Part shown: piece by piece, positions 1 to 7,988 of the stretch
Position numbering within the stretch: position 1 is the stretch's first letter
Layout of the letters: the number at the start of each line of letters is the position of its first letter
From: Kuenenia sp039794105
GTDB taxonomy: Bacteria > Planctomycetota > Brocadiia > Brocadiales > Brocadiaceae
Reading direction: 5' to 3'
Length of the DNA: 64,000 nucleotides
NCBI RefSeq assembly: GCF_039794105.1
Contig: NZ_JBDIWA010000005.1
Span: forward strand, 1-64,000
Position numbers and translations under genes: made by a program
The notes under the pieces: generated by a model
Databases searched by the model: none
What the model was told of the DNA's origin: nothing
Seen by the model: the letters and a program-made list of their open reading frames with translations, nothing else

Positions 1-298
1 TTATTACTTCCACCTCATCAGGATTGTCTACCTTTTTGAGCGTTACTCCATCACGGCCTTTTTGCCCGCCTGCCTTCCTTTCACCCTTCGCCTTGCTTTC
101 TCTCTTGCGATTCGGATCTCTTGAGGGCGGCTTGCTGCTGTTGCGGCTGTTCCGGTTCAGACGTCTTGCCAGCAGTGTTATCAACAATACCAACAACTCT
201 ATCATTGACCTCACCGCCGGTGACAGCCCTTTCTCTTCAGAAAGTAGCTTCTCTACTTTCCGGAGTGTTGCGTCTACGTCTATATTCTCTATAGTCAA
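1..298 (-). CDS. IS66-type transposase, N-terminal part, cut by window edge
   Basis: The minus strand is open from a TTG at 298 to the window edge. The translation starts MTIENIDVDATLRKVEKLL and continues with the signature of IS66-family N-terminal regions: a helical leader, then NSRNSKPPSRDPNRK, then a basic linker and GGQKGRDGVTL followed by VDNPDEVEV. In this family the SKPPS and GGQKG motifs precede the zinc-finger and DDE domains, which would lie to the left of the window. An AGG about 9 bases before the TTG is the best ribosome-binding candidate, and an in-frame TAA lies just upstream. I saw no IS66-like terminal repeat beside it, so whether the element is complete cannot be judged here. 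Confidence 0.75.
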   Translation of the reverse strand, partial: MTIENIDVDATLRKVEKLLSEEKGLSPAVRSMIELLVLLITLLARRLNRNSRNSSKPPSRDPNRKRESKAKGERKAGGQKGRDGVTLKKVDNPDEVEVI

Positions 299-741
299 TG
301 GATGATACCTGTATAATTAGCCTGAAATTATCTACTGCATCTATTATACCTCAGGTTTTTTCACCCTTTTCTTTCGCTCTATAACACACCACAAAGGCTC
401 GAAATTCTATTACTGAACAGACCTCACGCCTCTCTTTGCAAAAGACTTCCTATGGACACTGCGGTGACCGCATCTGCAACCCTATATGTCGCTAACCATA
501 CTTGCTGCCTGCTTTTCTCATATTATCTGTCAAGTAAATTCTAAATTATTTTCGCTGAATAGATACAAAACGAGAAAAAGTCTGAAAGCGGACATGGTTT
601 CATTACTTTTTCCATGCGAAGCCGGAGCTTGGGAACAGTCCACAGTCCACAGTCCACAGCCTACAATCCACAATCTGTAATCTGTAATCTGTAATTTGCC
701 GACTGCCGACTGCCGACTGTAGATTGTAGATTGTAGATTGT
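299..741. other. Gene-free stretch
   Basis: No convincing coding region is visible between the transposase start and the cysQ stop. The right half (636-740) is a heptamer repeat array listed separately. A short motif near 553, cgctgaatagatacaaaa, recurs near 13457 and 52745 (cgctgaatag, one variable base, taca), always in gene-free DNA. The rest shows nothing I can name. Confidence 0.6.
636..740. repeat. Heptamer tandem repeat, family A copy 1
   Basis: This array reads as drifting 7-bp units: AGTCCAC several times, AATCCAC, AATCTGT three times, CGACTGC three times, AGATTGT three times. The left half (agtccac/aatccac) is roughly complementary to the right half (gattgtagattg), so the array is also an imperfect inverted repeat. 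Related arrays lie at 1751, 21344, 31868 and 36437. Confidence 0.85.
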
Positions 742-1665
742 TTACCTCAACTTATTGAGAAGTTCCCTATTTTCTCCCATGCCTATAAAAAACGGGTTGA
801 CCAGATTTTCCTTATTATATTTCAAAGACATATTGGTTTCTGCATCCATTATTTTCCCATTGCTCTGCTCTACAATTGCTTGTCCTGCCGCCGTATCCCA
901 TTCCATTGTTGGGCCAAACCTTGGGTAAATATCCGCCTTGCCTTCAGCCAAAAGGCAGAATTTCAGAGAACTCCCGGCGGAGATGATTTCAATTTTCCGC
1001 CCTTCACCATGCAAACTTTCCACAAATTTTGAAAATTGCTCCGAAGGATGTGACCGGCTCCCGATAACCGTCAGATGAACTCCGTCTTCGTCCGGGGAAC
1101 GATTGTTTTCGATATTCTTTTTATGAGTATGGCGTGATGGCAATCTTTCCGAACTATCAACAAGTTCTTTTAATGATAAAACATTTGCTATGCCTTGATA
1201 GTTTTCCCGCCTATATGCCCCTAGTCCTTCGCATGCAAAATAAAGAACATCCGTGACCGGTACATAGATACAACCTAAAACAGGCCTGTTTTTATGGATA
1301 AGAGCGATATTTACGGTAAATTCGCCGTTTCTCTTGATAAACTCCTTGGTACCGTCAAGCGGATCAACCAACCAAAAAGATCCCCATGATCTCCTCTCGC
1401 TATAGGGTATCTCCTTCCCTTCCTCACTTAATACAGGCAGTGAGGCGACGGCATTGGCATTGCCGGAATTATTGCCGGTAGTCAGGGTTTTCAACTCTTT
1501 TGTAATAATTTCGTGCGAATGCTTGTCTGCCAGCGTCAAAGGAGATGTATCGTCTTTGTGTTCAACTGCAAAATCGGTATTGTACACTTCTAAGATTGCG
1601 CTGCCCGCTTTACCGGCGGCGGAAAGAGCGGTGAAAAGATGTTGGGAGTATTTTATAGTGTTCAT
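742..1665 (-). CDS. cysQ: 3'(2'),5'-bisphosphate nucleotidase CysQ
   Basis: This 307-residue protein belongs to the inositol-monophosphatase superfamily. It shows the metal-binding Glu pair at 81-82 (LSEEGKE), the core DPLDGTKEF at 101-109, and the C-terminal WDTAAGQ at 256-262, whose Asp completes the two- or three-metal site. CysQ enzymes hydrolyse 3'-phosphoadenosine 5'-phosphate (PAP) to AMP, relieving inhibition of sulfate-assimilation and RNA-processing enzymes. DGTKEF, where other superfamily members have DGTxNF, favours CysQ over an inositol or fructose-bisphosphatase assignment. Length is slightly above the usual 250-275 because of inserts near 60-75 and 170-195. The gene stands alone, flanked by heptamer repeat arrays on both sides. 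The final His of the usual AAGH motif is Gln here, a minor variation. Confidence 0.9.
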   Translation of the reverse strand: MNTIKYSQHLFTALSAAGKAGSAILEVYNTDFAVEHKDDTSPLTLADKHSHEIITKELKTLTTGNNSGNANAVASLPVLSEEGKEIPYSERRSWGSFWLVDPLDGTKEFIKRNGEFTVNIALIHKNRPVLGCIYVPVTDVLYFACEGLGAYRRENYQGIANVLSLKELVDSSERLPSRHTHKKNIENNRSPDEDGVHLTVIGSRSHPSEQFSKFVESLHGEGRKIEIISAGSSLKFCLLAEGKADIYPRFGPTMEWDTAAGQAIVEQSNGKIMDAETNMSLKYNKENLVNPFFIGMGENRELLNKLR

Positions 1666-1750
1666 AGTCTTTTATGAAAAGTAAGATTTGTAAGTTGTAA
1701 ATTATATATAACGACATATGTTCCCAATAGCCGGCCATTCATGGCTTCGC

Positions 1751-1809
1751 ACAGTCCACAATCCTCAATCTGCAATTTGCCGACTGTAGATTGCAGATTG
1801 CAGATTGCC
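1751..1809. repeat. Heptamer tandem repeat, family A copy 2
   Basis: A shorter array of the same 7-bp units as at 636-740 (acagtcc, acaatcc, tcaatct, gcaattt, gccgact, gtagatt, gcagatt). It lies between the start of cysQ and the end of the RCC1-repeat gene, so it fills the whole space between two same-strand genes. Confidence 0.8.
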
Positions 1810-1823
1810 AATAGGATGTTTCT

Positions 1824-2987
1824 TCAATACCATTTACATATCAAAACGGGTTTTGTTTTGCTGCCGACAGTGCCATCGCCCAATTGACCGAAATCATTTC
1901 TGCCCCACCCCCATAAACTGCCATCGTTTTTAAGCACAACATTGTGGTATTCTCCGCATGCTATTGCAACAACACCAGTTATCTCGTTTACCAAAACAGG
2001 GCGATAGGCAGGCAATGTAACTTCTTTTGCAGTAAGGGTCACTCCGAGGGTGCCAAATTCCCAAACCTTGCCTTCAATGGTAAGTGCAAGGCTGTGATTC
2101 CCTTTAGCAGCTATTTCAATGATATCCCGTACTTCAGATAGTTTAACAGGTGTGTTTCTGTTTGTAGTTGTTCCATCGCCCAATTGACTCAAGCCGTTTG
2201 AACCCCATGCCCGGATTGTGCCATCGGCTTTCAATGCAAGGCTGAAATCGCCTCCACCCTTCACTGCAATGATGCCGCGAAGATTGCTTACCTGGACAGG
2301 GCTGTACCTGTTGGTATCGCTTCCATCACCCAATTGTTCCATGTTGTTTGAGCCCCATGCCCACAGTGACCCGTCAGATTTAATGGCAAGGCTGTGATAC
2401 CCCCCTGCGCTAATAGCAACAATATTGTTTAGTCCCGGTATCCGGATGGGAATCTGCTGGTTTTTAGTATCGCCAATGCCGAGCTGTCCCTTATCATTAA
2501 TGCCCCATGTCCACACCGTTCCATCGGATTTTAGCGCCAGATTGTGTTGTCCCCCGCAGGAAATGGCGATAATGCCGCTTAATTCTTTTGTTTTAACAGG
2601 AATATTGTTGCTTTTATAGGAACCGTCTCCTAATTGGCCCGCCCAATTTCCTCCCCATGCCCACACTGTTCCATCGGATTTTAAAGCAAGGCTGTGCCAC
2701 GCTCCTCCATCGATTGCAATAATACTGCTAAGGTGTTTTACCTGCACAGGGGAATGTTTGTTTTTGATGGCGCCGTCACCAAGTTGGCCGTATTCATTTT
2801 TTCCCCATGACCAGACAGAGCCGTCTGGTTTTAGCGCAAGGGTATGAAATGCGCCAGCCGCTATTTTGGGCGCAACCTGAACAGCAAAGGAAGTTTTGAC
2901 CGCAAGTGTTGAAACGAGAAACACAACAACCAGGCACAAAAACAGTTTACATACGGAGAAGATAAAATGGGAAAAAATGTTTCTCAT
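1824..2987 (-). CDS. Secreted RCC1-repeat beta-propeller protein
   Basis: A 387-residue protein with a clear signal peptide (hydrophobic core about residues 8-30, probable cleavage after FAV near 36). Nearly all of the mature part consists of tandem RCC1 repeats of about 50 residues. Each has the pattern IAxGxxHSLALKxDGxVWxWGxNxxGQLGDG, and about seven are visible, which fits one seven-bladed propeller. In bacteria such secreted RCC1 proteins are usually of unknown function; beta-propellers generally bind protein or polysaccharide partners. No catalytic or anchoring domain follows the propeller. The sixth blade is degenerate (VWEFGTLGVTL). The export signal makes a role in the periplasm or at the cell surface likely. 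It lies upstream of cysQ on the same strand, separated by a repeat array. Confidence 0.85.
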   Translation of the reverse strand: MRNIFSHFIFSVCKLFLCLVVVFLVSTLAVKTSFAVQVAPKIAAGAFHTLALKPDGSVWSWGKNEYGQLGDGAIKNKHSPVQVKHLSSIIAIDGGAWHSLALKSDGTVWAWGGNWAGQLGDGSYKSNNIPVKTKELSGIIAISCGGQHNLALKSDGTVWTWGINDKGQLGIGDTKNQQIPIRIPGLNNIVAISAGGYHSLAIKSDGSLWAWGSNNMEQLGDGSDTNRYSPVQVSNLRGIIAVKGGGDFSLALKADGTIRAWGSNGLSQLGDGTTTNRNTPVKLSEVRDIIEIAAKGNHSLALTIEGKVWEFGTLGVTLTAKEVTLPAYRPVLVNEITGVVAIACGEYHNVVLKNDGSLWGWGRNDFGQLGDGTVGSKTKPVLICKWY

Positions 2988-3017
2988 AATCGTATTCCTT
3001 TTAAATAAAATTCATTG

Positions 3018-3060
3018 CAAGGGTGGCACGGACAAACTCTGTTTGTCCGTGCCACCCTTG
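3018..3060. repeat. Perfect 20-bp inverted repeat
   Basis: Bases 3018-3037 (caagggtggcacggacaaac) are exactly complementary to 3041-3060, with a 3-base loop. It lies just upstream of the RCC1 gene start. No T-run follows on either side, so it is not a standard terminator. Confidence 0.9.
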
Positions 3061-3090
3061 TTGATCGAAAATATGTGTCTCAATTTTCAT

Positions 3091-3195
3091 AACACTTTAG
3101 TTTTTTGAAAAAAATCTGCCGATAGGGATAGGATTTGTAGTGCGACGAACCTCGTCGCACTACATTGTTGGAATTTTTCAAAAAACTAAAGTGTT
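3091..3195. repeat. Nested inverted repeat element, about 105 bp
   Basis: The outer arms are aacactttagttttttgaaa at 3091 and its complement ending at 3195. Inside is a second perfect hairpin, tgtagtgcgacga at 3136-3148 paired with 3152-3164. The right outer arm recurs alone near 5640 and 7197 (tttcaaaaaactaaagtgtt), and the inner hairpin recurs at 22770-22790. It lies against the stop codon of the CPBP protease gene. Confidence 0.8.
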
Positions 3196-3199
3196 ACCT

Positions 3200-3748
3200 T
3201 TATTTAATCCTCCCAAAATGTTTCAGATAGATCAATGCGCACAAATCGTAAACTAAGTGTATTTGTATGGGGATAAGCAGACTTTGTAAATAGTAACATA
3301 AAAATCCGATATATATACTCATTAAAAATGCAATAACAAAATATGCCGGTGAGATAAAGTGGAGCAGCCCAAAAATCACGCTTGCTGCAAAAATGCCAAG
3401 CTTATTTTGCAGTACTCCACGAAACAGCAATTCTTCGGAAAATCCTGCTAAAAGAGAAATTATACACATATCAGGGATCGTTAAATGAGAAAACAGGGGT
3501 TTTAGGTGATGCAGTATCGTTTGCCTCAGTGAATTTACAAAAGGACTCTTCCCCGATTTTTCCGAAATAAGAAGCACAAACAGAGAGAAAGGAATAGCAG
3601 CCCCAATAGTGCCAATGAGAGCATCACGTAAAATATTTTCAGTCAGAGGCAACAATTGAATTCTTAGATATTTTGCAAGAATCAGCGCCAACAGTAATGC
3701 AAAACCCTCTGTAATAAAAATAAATAATAATAATTTTGATCTTTTCAT
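3200..3748 (-). CDS. CPBP-family intramembrane metalloprotease
   Basis: A protein of 182 residues, mostly hydrophobic with about five or six membrane segments. It carries the CPBP (CAAX protease and bacteriocin-processing) motifs: EELLFRG at 105-111, the second-motif region FGLLHF with His130, and a later His164 (IQIHLVYD). These Glu and His residues form the active site of Rce1-like proteases inside the membrane. The frame extends 20 codons further upstream, but those codons translate the adjacent hairpin repeat (3770-3843), so I place the start at the ATG at 3748 (MKRSKLLLF). Substrate is unknown; family members process prenylated or peptide substrates or act in membrane-stress signalling. 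It is a single gene bounded by repeats on both sides. Confidence 0.8.
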   Translation of the reverse strand: MKRSKLLLFIFITEGFALLLALILAKYLRIQLLPLTENILRDALIGTIGAAIPFSLFVLLISEKSGKSPFVNSLRQTILHHLKPLFSHLTIPDMCIISLLAGFSEELLFRGVLQNKLGIFAASVIFGLLHFISPAYFVIAFLMSIYIGFLCYYLQSLLIPIQIHLVYDLCALIYLKHFGRIK

Positions 3749-3769
3749 TTCATAATCACTCGTGCAAAA

Positions 3770-3843
3770 GCAGGGGCGAAGCATTTGCCCATTTGGGTAT
3801 GAATGCATTTATGACAATTTACAGCAAATGCTTCGCCCCTACA
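3770..3843. repeat. Hairpin repeat family C, copy 1
   Basis: The inverted repeat begins caggggcgaagcatttgcc and ends with the near complement ggcaaatgcttcgcccctac, around a centre (atttgggtatgaatgcatttatgac) that is itself conserved between copies. Sister copies lie at 5567-5640 and 8613-8685, with longer-centred relatives at 30702 and 40774. Confidence 0.85.
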
Positions 3844-3943
3844 CTACCTTTGCCCTGTTTCTGTTAATGTCATTCCACCATAATTTACTGTCAGATACAA
3901 CATTTCTTGCCTGTGATGTTTTTCTAAAAATAGATTCATTTGA

Positions 3944-5002
3944 CTATGCATTGCGTGCAAACACCGTCAATAGTCGGGAGACGACCCCTATACCTAACCA
4001 GATAACGCGGGCGAAAAGTATTATATTAAGAAAAGATAGTATGAGAAAATGTTCTTTCATCCATGGATACATATCAGCCAGGACAAATCGTTCGACCCTG
4101 TCTTCCATGTCCTCGTTTCTGTTGACAAAGAGTATATTTTCAGAAACCTTTTCCCTTGACACATTTATAACCATTGCGTGGTGAAAACAGCCATATTTAC
4201 TCTTTTTGAGGTGTGCGCCACCGCCTCCGGTAACCAGATACACGGTATGTCCTTTCTTTATCCTTGCATACCCATGATAATCACCTGTTATTACATAATC
4301 TGCCTGCACCCTTTTCACCAATGAGATGAACTCCTCTGCACCTTCAAATTCTCTGGCGTCGATTTGAGAAGATACCGGAGGCGGGATATGTGAAAACACA
4401 AATATCTTCCGGTATCGTGATGAAGCGTCTTCTGAAATGAATTTTTCCAGGAACTGCAAACTCTCTTTCGTGGAATAGGGTTTGTCCAGAATACGGAGGA
4501 AGATAAAGAGGCTTCCCTGATATTCAAAGGAGAAAATACTAGGCCCATAGACCTCCTCAAACCTCGATATTGGGAAGGTATTCACATCAACGTCGTGATT
4601 TCCCATAAGGAAAAATGATGGAAAGGGAAATGCAAATTCGGTGGCAAACTCCGCCTTGAAATAACGATGCTCTCCTTCTGTGCCCCTACGCACAAAATCT
4701 CCGAGAAAGACAACAAACGATAAGGGTTCTTCGCGTAGTTCCCTGGCAATCTTCTCAAAGGTGCCAGCACTTTTAGTATCGCCAATAACGGCAAACCGGA
4801 ATTCTTCTTTCGGTTTTTCCCTTGTCAATTCTTCTCTGACGTGCAAAAAATTTCCGGATAGCGGAAGCAGCTCCTCGTGTCCTTTAAAGTGATACCAGAG
4901 CATGGCGTATACTTCAAAACCAAGAAATAATAGCATGAGAAAAATGAATAAAATACTTACCCATGGAGAGAACCACTTTGGAAAGATCGTAGGTATTCTC
5001 AT
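3944..5002 (-). CDS. Membrane-anchored calcineurin-like metallophosphoesterase
   Basis: Starting at the ATG at 5002 this is a 352-residue protein; a TTG at 5026 in frame is the alternative. One membrane segment lies at about 12-35 and another hydrophobic stretch near the C-terminus (about 318-342). The soluble part has the metallophosphoesterase blocks in order: VIGDTKSAG at 73-81, FLGDFV at 99-104, GNHD at 134-137, FSHIPPP, and TGDYHGYAR. It therefore hydrolyses a phosphoester, with its catalytic domain probably facing the periplasm. The first block lacks the usual DxH histidine; Lys77 takes its place, as in some membrane-tethered relatives with GDxR or GDxK. Substrate is not predictable. 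It is monocistronic, with a sulfatase remnant upstream. Confidence 0.8.
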   Translation of the reverse strand: MRIPTIFPKWFSPWVSILFIFLMLLFLGFEVYAMLWYHFKGHEELLPLSGNFLHVREELTREKPKEEFRFAVIGDTKSAGTFEKIARELREEPLSFVVFLGDFVRRGTEGEHRYFKAEFATEFAFPFPSFFLMGNHDVDVNTFPISRFEEVYGPSIFSFEYQGSLFIFLRILDKPYSTKESLQFLEKFISEDASSRYRKIFVFSHIPPPVSSQIDAREFEGAEEFISLVKRVQADYVITGDYHGYARIKKGHTVYLVTGGGGAHLKKSKYGCFHHAMVINVSREKVSENILFVNRNEDMEDRVERFVLADMYPWMKEHFLILSFLNIILFARVIWLGIGVVSRLLTVFARNA

Positions 5003-5185
5003 TAATTTAACGTTTAGGAATTTCAATGTTGTAGGACGAAGCGATTGCTTCGTTACGAGTGAAATGGCACTTCGCTCTACATGGAAAAGTCGCCGGAGGC
5101 CTAATTTATTGATTGAATTTATTGATTTCTGTCATCAAAAGAGCAAGATCGTTTTGAGATGACGCAAAGAATCTTTTTTTGTCTG

Positions 5186-5482
5186 CTATTTCCTGATCTG
5201 TTCTTCCGTATATGCGGAGTTGTGTCCCCAATGTCCTTTTTCCATAAATTCCTCACCATGGTCGCCCGTAATGATAACAATGGTTTTTTCAAGCAGTTGA
5301 TTTGATTCCAAATAGTGTATTATCCTGCCGAGTTGTGAATCAAGATGATGGCAAGAGTTGATGTAACGGTTTTTGATAAGCGTTATATCATTTTCAAGAT
5401 CCATCCTGGCATAGTTCATGTCTTTAAGAAAGGGGGTTTTGATGATCGACTCTTCCGGAAACAGGATGACGATTATTGCCAA
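5186..5482 (-). pseudogene. Sulfatase/phosphoethanolamine-transferase-like remnant
   Basis: The 98-residue frame carries a late part of an alkaline-phosphatase-superfamily sulfatase: KNRYINSCHHLDSQLGRI, then IVIITGDHGEEF and GHWGHNSAYTEEQIR, after which it stops. Intact enzymes have about 300 residues before this segment, including the catalytic Cys or Thr, and go on after EQIR with VPLxx. Both ends are missing, so this is a degraded fragment and not a functional gene. The homologous part seems to begin at about residue 9. A family C hairpin repeat lies about 85 bases upstream and could mark a deletion end. Confidence 0.7.
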
Positions 5483-5566
5483 AAATATAAAATATTATAC
5501 AGAAGCAGTCACATGAAAATCCTTTTTATTCGCAGATTTCGCAGGCCAGCACAGATAAAAAACAAT

Positions 5567-5640
5567 GTAGGGGCGAAGCATTTGCTATAAATTGTCATAA
5601 ATGCATTCATACCCAAACGGGCAAATGTTTCGCCCCTACT
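5567..5640. repeat. Hairpin repeat family C, copy 2
   Basis: gtaggggcgaagcatttgc at the left pairs with gcaaatgtttcgcccctac at the right. The centre (ataaattgtcataaatgcattcatacccaaac) is the reverse-complement version of the centre of the copy at 3770, so the two are inverted relative to each other, about 1.8 kb apart. Confidence 0.85.
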
Positions 5641-5966
5641 TTTTCAAAAAACTAAATTGTTACAACAAACCTGATTTTAGAAATTTAGCGGTAGTAACCA
5701 GGGTGCATCTTGCAATACGCACCTGCGTAGGCGTTACAAATAGATAGCAATGGGAATGCCATGTGCTTCCGGAAAGACAGGATGAAGATATACTTTATGT
5801 GTTTAATGACGTGTTGTTACAACTTTAAAAACCTTTTACTCATACATCGCAGAATAGGTTTATGGATACAAAACCTTGTAATATTTACATTGGATATTGG
5901 TAATTTTTACAAGCATACGAGCATACGGGAGTGACTGATTCAAACGTATAGAAATTTCAATATTTT

Positions 5967-6054
5967 TGTAGAGACGCATTGCATGCGCCTGGAAACTGCT
6001 GCGCGTAAAGAGAATGTTGACCCAAAAAAGAGACGCATGCAATGCGTCTCTACA
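5967..6054. repeat. Perfect 20-bp inverted repeat, family E copy 1
   Basis: The 20 bases tgtagagacgcattgcatgc at 5967-5986 are exactly complementary to 6035-6054, around a 48-base centre. The end sequence gtagagacgca is shared with the palindrome at 59771-59798. Confidence 0.9.
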
Positions 6055-6229
6055 TTTTACGTTTAGGTTGTCTTTTAAAATCCAACCTAATTTATATTCG
6101 TTTATCATGACCTTGGCGTTGCCGTGGCGTAGAATGCTTTTAACTTGCATTCACCAACATGTTATGATATACAGTTGTGAACATTTTCTTTACGTATTTT
6201 GAAGAGTTACCGTTTAATAAAAAGGAAGT

Positions 6230-7126
6230 ATTGCTATCCAGAAAAATGTACTGGATGTTTCTCATCCGTGGTTCTACCTTGTATTTTTTGTTGCGGGATT
6301 AGTGGTAGGGAGCTTTCTAAATGTCTGTATCTATCGAATCCCGAAGAATAAATCCTTGATATATCCCCGCTCATTTTGCCCGCACTGCAAGGCATCAATC
6401 AATTGGTTTGATAATATTCCTGTTATTAGTTACCTGCTTCTGTTGGGGTGTTGCCGGGCGTGCAAAAACAGGTTATCAATACGCTATCCGCTCGTAGAAT
6501 TGCTGACAGGTTGTGCTTTTTTACAACTGTATTATATTTTTATTGTATGCCGAAGTGAATCTTTCTGTGTGTTTTTTGTATATCTGGCTCTTTGTTGTGC
6601 GCTGATAATATCGGCCTTTGTTGATCTTGAACTACGCATAATTCCCAACGAAATCACCTTCATTGGTATTCCGGTCTTTGCTGTTTTAAGTATTGTTTGT
6701 CCCGACCTGCACCACGCACACAATACATTGAGAAGATTTACCTTAATTGACATACACCGGCTAGACTCGTTTATTGCCTCGCTCATCGGCATTTTTACCG
6801 GAGGCGGACTCATTTTCCTATGTGGTGTGATGGGAAAATTTCTTTTTAAAAAAGATGCTATGGGTTTTGGTGATGTAAAACTTATGGGCATGATTGGCGC
6901 TGTTGCAGGCTGGAAGCTGGCGGTGGCGGTATTTTTTGTTGCGCCGTTTTTCGGGCTCCTGATGGCAATCCCCGTATTTGTATTTAAAAAAAGCCACTTG
7001 ATCCCTTACGGGCCGTTTTTATCGCTGGCTGCTTTGGTATGCATCTGCTTTCAGGATTATTTTATAGGGCAAATCAATTTATATATATTGGTATTCCGCG
7101 TTCTTTTTAATGGTTTTCCCGCTTAA
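6230..7126 (+). CDS. pilD: Prepilin peptidase / N-methyltransferase (type IV leader peptidase)
   Basis: This is a bifunctional inner-membrane enzyme that cleaves the leader of type IV prepilins or type II pseudopilins and methylates the new N-terminus. The cytoplasmic zinc-binding pairs CPHC and CRAC are present. The GSFLNVCIYR motif precedes them, and the two catalytic aspartates sit in a DLELRIIPN block and an MGFGDVKLMG block, as in A24-family peptidases. About seven to eight membrane segments are visible. The first usable standard start, GTG at 6302, would remove the first half of the first membrane helix. The frame is open back to a stop near 6215, and an AAGGA precedes an ATT at 6230, so initiation at that ATT or at CTG 6251 is more likely. 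No other pilus gene is nearby. Confidence 0.85.
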   Translation: MAIQKNVLDVSHPWFYLVFFVAGLVVGSFLNVCIYRIPKNKSLIYPRSFCPHCKASINWFDNIPVISYLLLLGCCRACKNRLSIRYPLVELLTGCAFLQLYYIFIVCRSESFCVFFVYLALCCALIISAFVDLELRIIPNEITFIGIPVFAVLSIVCPDLHHAHNTLRRFTLIDIHRLDSFIASLIGIFTGGGLIFLCGVMGKFLFKKDAMGFGDVKLMGMIGAVAGWKLAVAVFFVAPFFGLLMAIPVFVFKKSHLIPYGPFLSLAALVCICFQDYFIGQINLYILVFRVLFNGFPA

Positions 7127-7330
7127 AAAAGCGGTATTTATCCTGTCAAGCACCTATAGTCAAACAAATCTGATTTTTGAAAAGTAGGGGCAAACATCAC
7201 TATATTATTGGAATTTTCAAAAAACTAAAGTGTTACCAAAAAGAATGTATTTTTATAATGAGAAACTGCTTTGCGGTTTTCTGTATCCCTTAATTTCTAA
7301 CGGCATTGCTCGTGAAAGGAGAGAAAGAAG

Positions 7331-7978
7331 ATGGTAAAAAAGGTTGGATTAATGCGGGGTATTTGTCTTTTGGGAATGTTCGGAATGTTTGCGGCGGGAA
7401 CAGGGTGTGGCGAACTTAAGCAATTACGGGTTGAAAATCAGCAGTTGAGCCAGAGCCTTGCTAGTCTGCAGCAGGAAAACTCTAACCTTTCGGTGATGGC
7501 AAGCAGGTATGAAAGCGAACTAAACAGGCTTGAAAATTCGAGAAGTGATCTTGAGTCAAAGCTGGCAGGCACAGGGGCAATCACAAAAATAAAGGACGGC
7601 TCTGTTTCTATTGTATTGCCAGGCGCAATACTCTTTGACCCGGGACAAACGAAATTACGTGAACAGTCAAAGGCGACTTTGAAAAAAATAGCCGGAATAT
7701 TGAAAACCGATATTGCAAATGAAATGGTAAGAATAGAAGGACATACGGATAGTGACCCTATTCAAAAACAAAAAGATAAATACTCTTCGAACTGGGAACT
7801 GTCAACCGCAAGGGCAAACTCTGTTTTGCATTATTTGGTAGATGAATGCGGCATCTCACCTACAAGGGTATATATTGCCGGGTTTGGACAATTTCAGCCC
7901 ATTGCGGACAATAAAACAAAGGCAGGCAAGGCGCAAAACCGCCGCGTAGAGTTTGTTATTATTAGCGGGGGTGGCTGA
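7331..7978 (+). CDS. OmpA-family peptidoglycan-binding lipoprotein
   Basis: A 215-residue exported protein. The N-terminal signal ends in a lipobox-like AAGTGC with Cys26, so it is probably a lipoprotein. Residues about 28-80 form a short coiled coil (repeated Leu/Gln/Glu heptads, ENQQLSQSLASLQQEN). Residues about 95-212 are an OmpA/MotB domain, recognisable from VRIEGHTDSDPI, NWELSTARANSV and NRRVEFVI, which binds the diaminopimelate of peptidoglycan. It may tether the outer membrane to the wall or belong to a motor- or Tol-like complex. The start is supported by AAAGGAGAG about 9 bases upstream. It ends 10 bases before hisH, so transcription may be shared, though the functions seem unrelated. 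Confidence 0.85.
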   Translation: MVKKVGLMRGICLLGMFGMFAAGTGCGELKQLRVENQQLSQSLASLQQENSNLSVMASRYESELNRLENSRSDLESKLAGTGAITKIKDGSVSIVLPGAILFDPGQTKLREQSKATLKKIAGILKTDIANEMVRIEGHTDSDPIQKQKDKYSSNWELSTARANSVLHYLVDECGISPTRVYIAGFGQFQPIADNKTKAGKAQNRRVEFVIISGGG

Positions 7979-7988
7979 AACGCACTGC

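Larger units (their letters stand above)
5483..6229. other. Gene-free stretch with two repeats
   Basis: Between the sulfatase remnant and the prepilin peptidase I see no coding region. It holds a family C hairpin (5567-5640), a copy of the outer arm of the 3091 element directly after it (about 5641-5664), and a long inverted repeat at 5967-6054. The rest (about 5690-5960 and 6060-6220) is featureless AT-rich DNA. Confidence 0.6.

Noticed and set aside
24..305. Plus-strand open frame of 93 codons at the left edge
   Set aside because: It is antisense to the IS66-type transposase start, whose motifs are clear; the plus-strand product is low-complexity Phe/Ser/Leu.
3749..3808. Upstream extension of the CPBP protease
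   Set aside because: The extra codons translate a family C hairpin repeat; the ATG at 3748 begins the hydrophobic protein directly.
5860..6150. Minus-strand open frame of 96 codons
   Set aside because: It spans the perfect inverted repeat 5967-6054 and has no recognisable motif or ribosome-binding site.
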